Shown in pieces: positions 46,410 to 56,927 of a stretch of DNA of 64,000 bases. Source of the DNA: Hemileia vastatrix (lineage: Eukaryota > Basidiomycota > Pucciniomycetes > Pucciniales > Zaghouaniaceae); NCBI GenBank assembly GCA_030280995.1, contig JASXTE010000256.1, positions 1 through 64,000 on the forward strand, read 5' to 3'. The stretch's first letter is position 1, and each line of letters starts with the position of its first letter. Below the pieces are notes generated by a model. The model worked only from the letters and a program-made list of their open reading frames with translations, was not told where the DNA came from and did not search any database. The position numbers and the translations under genes were made by a program.

Positions 46410-46899
46410 ATAGAGAGAGAGATCTTTGATTCGAAGCTTTTGACATTTTGTAATCCCATCATATTCAGTGATCCCTTTGATTGACAGTCCTTTTTTCGTT
46501 CTTCGAGTATCGTAGTCAGTCGTTTGTTGTTGCTGTATGATCTTCGAAACGGCCCCTGAGCAAACGACCAGAACGTTCGTCTCTCAACAACACCTCAAAT
46601 TCTCAAAGCCCTCGATTCCACAACGATAACGAAGCAACGTAGCAACCATCAAGCTCCGAATTGGAAGTTGTGGCTCCCAGACAGGTGAAAGTCAAACACC
46701 TATCAAACCTTTTCAATCCTGAGGCGGACGGAAACAGCTCTGATCGCTCCCTCCGGGAACTGCTGAGCCTTCTCGATCTCCTTCTTGACCTCTCCTACAG
46801 GACCAAAAGATATAAAAAGGACACTCAAAAACTTTGAATCTCTCTTCCCTTCTCCTTTTTCCCATTCTCGCCTCTTTCTTCTCTCCTATCCTCTAAAAG
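46410..46899. other. Intergenic and GH16 promoter
   Basis: 490 bp. No gene. A TATA box lies at 46811-46818, and T/C-rich leader sequence runs from there to the ATG at 46900. Confidence 0.6.
46811..46818 (+). promoter_or_regulatory. TATA box of the GH16 gene
   Basis: TATAAAAA, 82-89 bp upstream of the ATG and followed by a pyrimidine-rich initiator region. Confidence 0.55.
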
Positions 46900-48798
46900 A
46901 TGAGACTCTCTCTTCTGTCACTTTCGACTATTTCTGTCTCGTCCTTACTCTTTGGACTGGCTTTTGCTGCACAGAAGCACAAAGCGACTTGGGGACTTTC
47001 AGTGAGTACATACTCAGACTCAAAGGACTCCTGGATTGAAACTCGACGCACTGAAAACGAGAAGCTTGGTCCACTTGGCATTGACCTTCTATTTTTTCTC
47101 TAGGCCTCTTATTGTCCCGAGGATTTCCTGGACGAGTCTCAATGGGAGTACTTCGTCACTTCTCCTACCAACAAAGGTAAGCCATAGACTCGAACTCTTC
47201 CTTCAAGATACGCCTCCAGTCAACAGCTCAGGAGTGGGAAAATCGCGCGCTGACTACTCTCGCCACTTTCCCTTGCTTCTTCTCCCTCTCTCCAGATCCA
47301 ACGAATGGATTGGTTCAATATGTCTCGGCTTCAGATGCCCAAGATAAATACAAGATTTCGGTGGTAGAAGATTCAATTTACAAGCTCAAAGTCGAGACTA
47401 CTGAAGAGATCAAGGACCCAGCGAAGAATCGTTCATCCGTCCGCATCACTTCACAGAAATCCTTCGAAGATGGAATCTACGCTTTCAACATAACTCATAG
47501 TCCGACTGGATGTGCTTCTTGGCCTGTGAGAATTGGAAGACAATGAGCTTAGGTGTCAAATCAATCTCTGACTCTCTCTGACTCTCTCTCTCCTCTCTCA
47601 GGCCCTCTGGACTGTCACTGAAGGCATCGACCAAGAGCTCTGGCCAGCTGGAGGTGAAATCGACGTCATGGAAGGTGCAAACGACGAGTTCGTGAGTGGA
47701 AGGTTTGATTTTCTTGTTGAGGCTGTTTCTCTGCTTCTTCTGACTGACTGATGCCCTCTTACTCTCACGCTTGCTGCTAATCAGCCCTTTGGGTTGACAA
47801 CTCTTCATTCTCTTACAGGATGTGTAATACCGTCCAAGATTCCAACTGCTTCTGGGAATGTTCGTCACGAGAATTGCTCGTATGCAGATATGTTCAACTT
47901 CGGGTGTCAGGTGAGTACTTCCCTTCATTATTATTCAGTCTCGAATGATTTTCGCAGTCTGAACACTTTTCTCGACCTTCCCTTCTTCATCTCCAGGTTG
48001 CTGTTAACGGAACGAGCAAACCAACATGGGGGAAAGCGTTCAACAAAGTTGGAGGAGCCTTGGTAGTCATGGAACGTGCGTTTGGAAAAGGTGGAGATGG
48101 AATCAAAGTTTGGTTCTGGAATCAAGGCGATAAAGATCTACCAAAAGAGCTGAGAGCTGGATCGGAAGAAGACATCGATGTAAACAGTCCAAAAAAGTGG
48201 GGATTGCCGTTAGCTCACTTCCCAGTTCAGAAGTGCTCGAGATTCTTCAATAAGCATTACATTATTGGTGAGTATTTCAGAGCCTTTCTCTTAAGCGTAT
48301 CGTTGTCTTCGCGACTGAATTCTAGCTGACTTGTTCTCTCTTTCGCTGTTCAGCAAATATCGATCTCGCCGGTGATTGGGCTCTGAACACTGTGAGTTTT
48401 CTTCTGCAAGTCCTGAACTTTCTCCCAATCTTACCGAATCTTTTTCTTCTTTTTGTTTGCAGTGGAACCAAACAAGCTGTCCGTCAAAGTTTGGTCTGAT
48501 CGAAGATCACATTCGAAAGAACGGTGAGTCATGCTTGAGAGACTCGAGCCTTCTTCAGGCAGCTGATAATCTGACATTCCCTATCTGGTAACTTACAGGA
48601 TCCGCTTTCAAAGACTCTTGGTGGGGCATCGATTCGATCAGAGTCTGGAGCGAAGGCGGAGGAGATAAGAATGCTGCCAATGACGACAAGCAAGTCTCGG
48701 TTTCACTCAATGTTGATCTCGATTCCAAGAGAGACGAATCGTTTGCTAAGAAGAAGAGAAACCACGAACACTACTGGAGAAACAGAAAACTTCGCTGA
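46900..48798 (+). CDS. Secreted GH16 family glucanase/transglycosylase
   Basis: Nine exons, 46900-47001, 47104-47176, 47296-47525, 47602-47691, 47785-47910, 47997-48267, 48354-48391, 48463-48523 and 48599-48798, all in phase, give 396 residues. The signal peptide is MRLSLLSLSTISVSSLLFGL with cleavage near AFA. The concanavalin-like fold carries the GH16 active-site signature GEIDVMEG at residues about 153-160 (Glu-x-Asp-x-x-Glu: nucleophile, helper Asp and acid/base). The context ALWTVTEGIDQELWPAGGE and the C-terminal DSWWGIDSIRVWSEGGGDKN are usual for fungal GH16 endo-beta-1,3(4)-glucanase-like enzymes. It probably acts on beta-glucan of its own wall or of plant material. The tail is basic (KKKRNHEHYWRNRKLR) and lacks a GPI signal. 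Confidence 0.88.
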
Positions 48799-48942
48799 TC
48801 CGAAGGGCTATAGAAGATCTTAGGATGCCGAGAGCATTCAAGCAAGAGCAGCAGCTGTTCAGCCAAAGAGATCGCAGAGTCGTAAAGAGCGCCTATTTAT
48901 TTCACCATCCCTATTTACTGCTACATTTCTTAACTTGAACCA

Positions 48943-50066
48943 TCACTTCTTTTGACAAATCAACAAAGCCAAAGGCCACTTTCCCTCGATTTCCTTAACT
49001 TCTTTCCCTTCGACTTTCTTCACTTCATCCCAGATCTCGTTCGAAAATTTAGTAGCTAGGTCTTGCCCTTTCCCCTCTTCAACTAACTCCAGATCCTTCG
49101 GATGTTGATTTTGATATTCGTGTAGAGCACTGAAGGTTCTAAAGTATTCCAGTAAAGTTTGTTGGTTGAAGACTTTGGACATTTCTTTTTCTTCACCTCC
49201 TTTGAGATAGGCCGACGTTGGCCATTCTTTCAAATATGACTCCTTGGGCAAACCTCTTAGAGAAAACATCTGCCTAGTAGAAGAATCTACATTCCATCGA
49301 TCTCTAATTGATCCGTCGACCTCCCATGGAAAAGGGACGCCCTTCAGACCTTTTTCGACGATGCTTCTACCCGGTTGAGACCAATGCGGCCCTAGACTAT
49401 CCTTTCCATGACAGTAATTAGAAATCATCTCTCTAGTAGTCGGATATTTAGGCAGGTAGATCTCAGCATAACCGAACAGAGCTATCGTGCCCTTGGGTTT
49501 GAGAATTCTGTCGATCTCCTTCCAAAAGGGCTTGTAATTGAACCAATGAGCTGCTTGACCTGCAACAATCAGATCCATACTACCATCATCGAACGATAAT
49601 GATTCGGCAGATGACGTCTTGAAATCCAAAGAGCCTAGCTTCGGAGATGAGTCTTTCGAAAGTTGAAGATAGAGGTTTTCTTTTTCAGAGTTCAGATCCG
49701 AATTTGACGCTGTTTGAATCATCTTGGAGCTTGGATCGACTCCCGTTACATTCTTGAAGTGAGGTAATAGAGGTAGAGTGGAGATTCCTTCAGAGAAAGG
49801 AGCATTTGGGGATTTGGAAGAACGAAGATGAACAGTCGAAGATCAGCAAAGAGCTGCTCTCTCTCTCTCTACAACGCCAACCTCGACTCGAGTTTCTTTC
49901 CATACTCACCTGGACCGCAACCCAAATCCAAAGCAGAGTTCCAGCTCGGTTGAGTCGAGGCTGCAGAGTGACGTTGAAGGATCTCTTTGTAGAGCCAGCT
50001 AGGATATCTTGGTCTTGCTGCCAGGTATCTAGAAGTTGAAAAAGTGGAAGATGAGAAGCTGGCCAT
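48943..50066 (-). CDS. Class I SAM-dependent methyltransferase (Tmt1/Crg1-like)
   Basis: Two exons, 50066-49910 and 49787-48943, give 333 residues. The start is MASFSSSTFSTSRYLAARPR. Motif I is ALDLGCGPGG across the splice junction. Motif II region NVTGVDPSSKMI, SAESLSFDDGSMDLIVAGQA and AHWFNYKPFWKEIDRILKPK follow, all standard for the methyltransferase 11/25 group. WFN..FW is typical of yeast Tmt1 (trans-aconitate) and Crg1 (cantharidin) methyltransferases. The substrate is a small molecule of unknown kind. The acceptor of exon 2 reads TGAAG, not YAG, but phase and motif agree. It converges on GH16 with 144 bp between the stops. Confidence 0.85.
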
Positions 50067-50815
50067 TATGTTTCTGAAGCTACGGTTTTGAGGTGGGAAG
50101 AGGTGAAGGAAGATGAATAGAGATTCCTTCGTCGGTCGTCCTTTTTGAACGGCAAGCCCTCGTCTCTAAAATCTAAATCCGTCAGTCCCAAAGAGCGCTT
50201 TTGTTCAATTCCTCAAACAACGCAACAACGATCAAAGTAGTTTTGAAGTTCCTGTTCGTTTTCGAGTCATTCACTGCAGCTCGTCACTGTTAGATCCGCG
50301 TTCACCTGTTTTCTCATGCTTTCTTCCCTTCGTCCCTTCCATTTCCTATAGAACTCTAGAGGCTCTCAAGAGAGTGATGAAAGTCAGATCGAGTGGAATA
50401 CGAGAGCAAGATGGCAATTCGTCCAGACTGAATCTGAGAAGACCCGAAAGAAGAAGGCGAGACGACGAAAGTCTCTCATTGTTTCGAAATTTCTGGTTCT
50501 TGTAAAGAGCAGAAGAGCAAGATTCAAAAGCAAAGAATAGATTCAATGAAAAAATATCCAGGATAAACCATGACAAATAACAAGGGGAGTCTGGTGACTT
50601 TTTTTTGGTGAGAGACACGAGTACTGAAGCACAGAAATGGTAAAGGAGATAACAATTGGAAAAACCATCAACTATGAGACCAAGAATTCGAGATCTAACG
50701 AAAATGAAAGCAGGATTTCTAGACAAGCTTGAGTGGGAGATAATTTTTGTTCTGTTGTGCTGGGGTGGTGAAAGTTAAATATGGACTTGAATCTTGATCC
50801 AGTTCCTCTCGACTT
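50067..50815. other. Intergenic: methyltransferase promoter and FMN1 3' region
   Basis: 749 bp, A/T-rich between 50480 and 50780. No supported gene. Confidence 0.55.
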
Positions 50816-52654
50816 TTAACGTCCCAAGAAAGGATCCACGGCGTAATCTTGATAGGCTCGTCTTTGCAGAGAGGCGATTCCAACCTTTTTGTCTGTTTCG
50901 ATATCTTCTATCAGAGAATCTGAGCAAAAGACAGGAATCAAAAGGAAAGATAGTAAGGAATGAATTAGTTCGAGAGTTCTCCTTTTGGACAAGAAAAGAT
51001 ATAACATATGACGTGCGTTTTACGACTTACCTCTATCGACGTAGTTATACTCTGGACGAATGTAACCCAAGACCACGACTCTGATCTCCAATCCATAGAA
51101 GTCTCGAGCAAATTTATGAATAATGTGAACTTCCTGTTTGGACAAAAGAGAGAGAGAAAGAGGAATTTCAGAACAACTTCGAATCGATCCCGCTTCGAAG
51201 TGAAGTCATGAACGTCAGACCCTCTGGAGTTCCCCTTTCATATTCAACTCACTGCTGTCTTTGTGGTATTGTTGTAAAAAGGGTTCCAACCGACACTCAT
51301 GACCATCGGGAAGACGAAAGCATCTTCCTCCCTCAAAGGGATCCTAGGTTTCTTCCTACCTCTTTTCAAAGAGGATGATGAAGAAGCAGCCGAAAGATTA
51401 CGTGGATGTTTGGTCGAAGTATTGTTAGAAGAATTGAGATCTGAAGTTGAAATCGTAGGTCTGTCTTGAGCATTCGAAATTGCGGATTTTTCTACCTCGT
51501 TGTCAGTTGGATTCGAGGATAGACTTTGACTTGACTTGACTTCTGACGACTCGATTTTCTTCGCTCCATTCAAATTTGAATTCGATCCTTCTCCTTCATT
51601 CGTATTTGAATCGGATTTTCCCAATTGAGCCATGAGAGTAGCTATACTCTTATTAGATTTCGTAGAACTCTTACTTCCTTGCCTCTCCTTACGTTTCGGA
51701 ACTCTTTCTACACCAGCATGCAAACTATTATTCCTTCGAAGTTGAGAATCATTTCCATTTCCGTTCGAAGAAGATGATCCATTCTCGTTGGCATTTCCAT
51801 TCAGGTTTCTATCCATATTCGAGAAATGAGTGTTGACAGGAGAGACTCCCAAGACGACTTCGTTTTCATCATCATCTTCATCGTAATAGTCTGATTCCTC
51901 TCCTTCCTCGTCGAGTTGGTCTTGTTGGGGAGTTGGAGGAGAAGATGGAGATTTGGCACTTTCGATTCCACCACCCAAAGAGAGAGAATCGTCGATGTCT
52001 GGATCATCTGGATCTTGAGGTAGGACTCTTGCAAAACCATAGTAGATACCAGTTCTGGAAAGTGCTGAAGCTGGACCTAGTACCTTTGAGGGAAGATTGG
52101 CTGATTTCGAAAGTGAGTGATACGAGAGGTGGAGAAAAGGGAAGAGGACTTGGTGAGTATTATCGACGAGGAGCCATGCCAATAGAAATGCTGCTGGTAT
52201 TTCTGAACTTTCTCAGTCTATTGGCGATAGACTTGAACGCATCTTGAACGCTTCGAGAAGAGGGATGAGTAGGAACGCTGCTACCATGCTCCCCTCCTCT
52301 GCTTCTGATCACACTCTCCACTCAATCTATCAATGTCACATCACAGCGGATTCTTCATCAAGAGCCAATCGACTCACCAGTAGGACAACCCAAATCCTTT
52401 CCCCCTCTCCCGAAACCTTTCTCTACCTCGCCTCTTAGGTAGATGGGATAAGGTCTCTCTGGAGCTTCTGGGCCGCAGATTGCAGGTCTCTGATCTCTTG
52501 GAGCGAATTGAGGAGCCAATCTTGAAAATGAGGAAGCGTTTGAAGTGGATGAAGAAGCAGAAGAAGCTGAAGCGGGTCGATTGGATGAAGTTGAAGATGA
52601 GTTGTCTGTCGATGAAGTAGACTGAGGATCTGAAGTTGAAGTCGATGTGGTCAT
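50816..52654 (-). CDS. FMN1: Riboflavin kinase with a large low-complexity insertion
   Basis: Four exons, 52654-52378, 52100-51253, 51133-51031 and 50919-50816, give 443 residues. Flavokinase text: RPYPIYLRGEVEKGFGRGGK, DLGCPTANLPSKVL, GIYYGFARVLPQ, VFPMVMSVGWNPFYNNTTKT, EVHIIHKFARDFYGLEIRVV and LGYIRPEYNYVDRDSLIEDI. The Thr-Ala-Asn of the PTAN motif and the Glu of EVHI are the expected nucleotide/Mg and catalytic residues. The enzyme makes FMN from riboflavin and ATP. Between VLPQ and VFPMVMSVG (about residues 123-355) sits an acidic, Ser/Asn-rich stretch that ordinary riboflavin kinases (about 150-220 residues) lack. It occupies a surface-loop position between strands and its role is unknown. 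The N-terminal 45 residues are Ser/Thr-rich. Confidence 0.9.
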
Positions 52655-53698
52655 TGCGAGTGAATGAGCTCAAGTTGTATGCTTGAAATGTCGTTATCCG
52701 TTGTTGACTGAGAGTAGAGAAGAATCAAAGAAGAGTAGGATAGAATAGAATTTGATGGAATGAGTCAGAAAGAGAAAAGAGAAAGGGAAAACAAGATTTG
52801 GAACTTCCCATCCGAACAACCGTTATCGAATCTTCAAGCTTCATCCATCGCAAAAAGGCTCTTGAATACTCACCACTTTGATGTGACAGAGACAAAAGGG
52901 ATCAAGTCAGGATTCTAATTCCAAAGCGATCTGCTCAGTGCTTTATAACGTCGTATGCTGTCAAAAGAGTTTCCGTCAAAAAAAGACCATATGGCGCTGC
53001 GCCTTCTTCCCGCATGCTTTCCACTCTTCTTCTTCGCAACCCTTTTCTAATCTATTCTCATATCTCCGTGTGCATCTTAATTTCCATTCCGGTCAAGTCC
53101 GTCGCTCAAGACACTGCCATCTGATTCTCTAGACTCTATTCTCCAGATCGACGCTTTGCACGTCCGCCTCTCCAACGAGCTCACGACTTTTCAAGGCGAG
53201 TATTTCATTAAACATTTTTGATTCTATCAGAAGAAGTCTCATGCTTTCTACATAAAAGAGAGGAGGGAAAAGAACAAATAAAGGTATGGCAATCGTGATC
53301 GAGGGTTGTTTCATTTACATTGAAAAGTATGCATCAGAAGAACAAAAGGAGAAGATAGGGCAAAGAGAGGAAGAAAACGAACATGAGAGGAGTGCAATAC
53401 ATTAGCAAGGCGGGAGGAAAGAAAAAAAGAGTTCAGAGAGTTGCGATTCATTTGACAGAGGGAGGGCAGGCGAAGGAGGGCAAAGAAAAAGATGGCACCA
53501 AGACTTTCAAAGGGCCAATTGATTTCGAAGGAGAGCACTTGGGATATCATCTGAAGCTTATAGACAGTAGAAGGTATTATGAACAAGATGAAATCTAAAC
53601 CAAGAGAAGACGAGTCCATTGGAAGTCGAGCAATTTGAGGTCTAGAAAGAATGCAGAACAAACCTTTTGAAGAAGGATATCATTTGGATTCTATACTT
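52655..53698. other. Intergenic: FMN1 promoter and protease 3' region
   Basis: 1044 bp. A stop-poor plus-strand frame at 53383-53598 lies over the 3' region of the protease and has no recognisable protein character. No RNA gene seen. Confidence 0.5.
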
Positions 53699-56078
53699 TT
53701 ATAATGCGATCCAAGCAGCAGCAGCTACCATTGCCAAAGAAGAGAGTAAAGCAGAAGATCCAGTAGTGTAAGAGGAGATAGCTCCCGAAGATCCAGAACC
53801 ACCTGCTTGAACTGTATTTCCATTCGTTGGGTTTGCCTCTGCGATACTTGGAGTTGGTAAACCTGATCCAGCAACGATTCCAGAAGTCTGTTGAATAACT
53901 CTGGTAGTCGTACCGAAATCTGGAATTTGGTTCGAGTTGATTCCGGAGTCTGAAGAAGAAGCTGCTGTGGCTGATCTAGTGGCGGATCCACCTACGGCTC
54001 CTCTAGTCGTCGAGGCGGTTTGGGCAGAGCTACCTTTGAGACTGGCAAATCCGACTGAAGCTGGGGAATATCTGTAGACGGAGAAGACGTTCTGTGGAAT
54101 CAGAGCATCGAGAGAAAAGGGTAAGACGAGTCAGTTCAGGACTTATCATTCCAGAATCAGAACTTTTAATAAATTCGACTCACCTTCAAAAAAGCATCTC
54201 CGACGATCCATTGTGGAACGCCTGATCCAGAACCTAGAGAAGTGGCAAAGATCGAACCTAGACAGTATTCACGACTGATAGCACCAGCACTGAAATCTTG
54301 AGCGCTCATAGACCATTCCTTGCCACCGAATGTGATGTGAAAGAGATGTCGACGTTGGTAGAGCATGGGTAGACGTAGTAGGCTGGAAAGTAGCAATTGG
54401 AGAGCCAAGTACAGACAAGTCAGTATTCGCAGAAAGCTTTCTACTTTTCTCAGATGTCACGGATCTACATCTTCTTTCTTCTGCTTACCTTGAGTTTGAG
54501 TGCTTCCTGTAGCCGGTTGAGCATTAGGGATTTGAGAGTAGATAGACTGATAATGTGAGAGAAGAGGTATTGGAAGTTAGTAGATGACGAATCTCGACTC
54601 TGTAAGCTTTCCAATCGTTTCGACTCACCTCGACAGCATCGATTGGACCTCCAATTAGAGTGGTACCAGTGTCAATGGCAGCCAAGGTGTTCTCAGTAGA
54701 GCTAGCACCATTGACAGAGACTGAATCCAAGTTGATGGCCCAATAACCAGGTCCAGAAACGTCTGAATAAGTGATGTCACCAGAATATTGATTCTGATCG
54801 ATTTGACCCAAAGTGAAGACACCTCCTGGGTTCAACTCGTCTGCAGATTGAACATTGTCATTGTTCCTAGCCAATTGGAAAGAGAAAGCGTTGGTTTGCA
54901 ATTGATTCTTCTCTGCGAGGACTTGCCAGAATGGAGTTGCACCTGAAGTCGAAAGAGTCTGGAAACCCATTCCCATAATTCCTGAAGTCGGAGGTTGAAG
55001 AGTATTGTCTGCCAATTGATCCACTTCGGCAAAAGTCAAGTCATCGATGACGTAACCTGCTAGAGATACAGTATCAGCTGCTAGGTTTCCTTGAACTGCT
55101 CCAGATCCATATTGGATTTGGAATGGAGTGCTCGAGGAAGTGAAGGAAGAAGAAGCTCCAGAGTTGAAGGTTTGAACCGATGTACATTGAGAATTTGTAC
55201 ATTGAGAATCCGCCACCCAGAAGTCAGCAGATCCAGTGTCTAGGATAATGTCGAAGTTTTGAGCTGGAGTACCGACCGAGATTTGAGCAAAGTAGAAGCT
55301 GAGAAAGAGAGGATTGGGAAGAGACGGGAAAGAGGACCATGGGTCGTCAGCTCCTCGAAGCTCCAAGAGGTTTTTCCAGAGTTGTCGAGAATGACAAGAA
55401 GGTGCGAACTCTAATTCCAAAGGAGGTTTCTGAAGAGAGAAAAGTTTGCTTCAAGCTTGAGCCTCTTGGCAAGCTCCACAGCCTAGCCGGCATTTCATCT
55501 TGTTATTCTCCTCGAAAGAGTCTCCTGAGAGATCTCACTCGATTCAAAGAGAATCAGATGATAAATTCCATGTCTTTTGCAAAGAATTGAGAGGAAGCAG
55601 AGGCTGGATATGACTCTTCGGCAGCCTTTGTGCGACTCCCAAAAATTTGCCATTGTCTCCTGATTGCTTTTCAACTGACGATGGCAACTCACCTATCAGC
55701 ACCAACGTCGGTCAAGCCGATAGTCTGTCTCTTTTTCAATTGCTGTTCTTCCAAGAACTGTCTCCTTGCTTCCCCCTTGGAGTACTTGTGTCTGATGAGA
55801 TCTCCTTGTCGGTTAGCCCAAGCCATGAGCTCATCTCCAGTAAGGTCTCTCTTTGCATTGGAACCTTTTCCATTGTATCTCTTGAGCGGAACCTTGAAAG
55901 AAGTACCTGGAGATCTTCTGGCAGAGGTTGCTGAAGAGTTGGAGGAATGAGGAGAGGCTTTGTGGAAAGGATCGGCAAAGCTTACATCCTTGTTCTGGAA
56001 AGATGCAGGCAGAACGTAGGAGGAAACTCCAGAAAGAGCAGCTAGAGAAGTGACGAGCAGAGTGGATGGAGATGGCAT
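53699..56078 (-). CDS. GPI-type aspartic protease, frame broken by a 5-bp tandem duplication
   Basis: Exons are 56078-55693, 55298-54629, 54546-54489, 54382-54184 and 54091-53699. A signal peptide (MPSPSTLLVTSLAALSGVSS) and a basic propeptide ending in KKRQ precede the pepsin fold. The first catalytic motif is IILDTGSADFWVADSQC and the second is AAIDTGTTLIGGP. The C-terminus is Ser/Thr/Gly-rich and ends in a hydrophobic GPI-type tail (SSALLSSLAMVAAAAWIAL), as in yapsin-like surface proteases. In exon 4 the perfect duplication TGTGATGTGA (plus strand, 54331-54340) adds 5 bases between NVDISFT and the expected FGGKEWSMS. As written, translation stops about 8 codons later and loses the end of the fold and the anchor. 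Both catalytic Asp remain upstream of the break. Confidence 0.85.
54331..54340. repeat. 5-bp tandem duplication (TGTGA x2) causing a frameshift
   Basis: TGTGATGTGA on the plus strand. With one unit the protease reads VDISFTFGGKEW, which is the family text; with two units the frame is lost. Confidence 0.8.
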
Positions 56079-56927
56079 GATGATGAGGATGAGGATAGAG
56101 AATCAAGTGAGGATGAAAAGGATGAGAAGGATAGGATGCAATAGGAAGAAGGAAAAGAAAGAAGTCGAATCGATCTCACGGCTTGTCGACCTCCACCTTC
56201 ACCCAAACTGGGTCTCTGTTTCCGAAAATGGCAATCAACAACGAATGACTTCATAGTTTCATTATTACCATCGTGTAGTAATAATTGTATCGCTTTCCAG
56301 AGACAGACCCTTGCCGGTGGTCTGTCTTATTGTCATTGCTCAAAGAAAGAACTCTTTCCCGTCTTCTCCTCGAAGTTCTGTTTCATCTCATTTCACTCGA
56401 GGTCGCTGCAAAGAGTTTGACATACAGAAAACATGATTCAAAAGGGGGGGGGGGGGGGTTACTACGATTACAACAAGGCAGGGATTGGAGGAGAGAGACA
56501 AGGGGTGAATAACAAAAAAAGAGGCATTGCCAACTTCGGATTGAAATCTTTCCTTCTTGGACCTGCTTTTGAACAAAGGGTGACAATGAGCGATGCAGTG
56601 AGAAGGGGTTGGATCCTAACGAAGAGAGCTGAAAGACTAAAGAAGAGCATGAGAGACGGGGGATCGATGATCATAGAGGCAGAATCGAAATGGAAGAAAA
56701 TTCGTACTTGATCTTGAATATTATCTTTCACTTTCGCCAAGATTGAAGATTAACCATTTCTTGAGCAGCTTTCGATTCTCGTCTTGATGACATTTGTTTG
56801 ACCAGGGTGAAGTTTTGTTTAAACCTTGTGAGAAGAGGAGGGAGTTTAAGAGTCCACAAAAACGAAACGGAAAGGGAAACGAGAATTAAAGCAGCAAGAG
56901 AACGAAAAGATTGACGAATCGATCTTT
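56079..56927. other. Intergenic: protease promoter and H2A.Z 3' region, with a poly-G run
   Basis: 849 bp. A G15 run at 56444-56458. No supported gene. Confidence 0.55.
56444..56458 (+). repeat. Poly-G run (15)
   Basis: Fifteen G in a row between the protease promoter and the H2A.Z 3' end. Length likely variable. Confidence 0.9.

Noticed and set aside
53383..53598. Plus-strand 71-codon frame
   Set aside because: Lies over the 3' region of the protease, lacks any recognised motif and is short.
54166..54408. Separate small gene from the shifted protease frame (MALQLLLSSLLRLPML)
   Set aside because: Its second half is the conserved continuation of the protease; the first half is a frame artefact caused by the 5-bp duplication.
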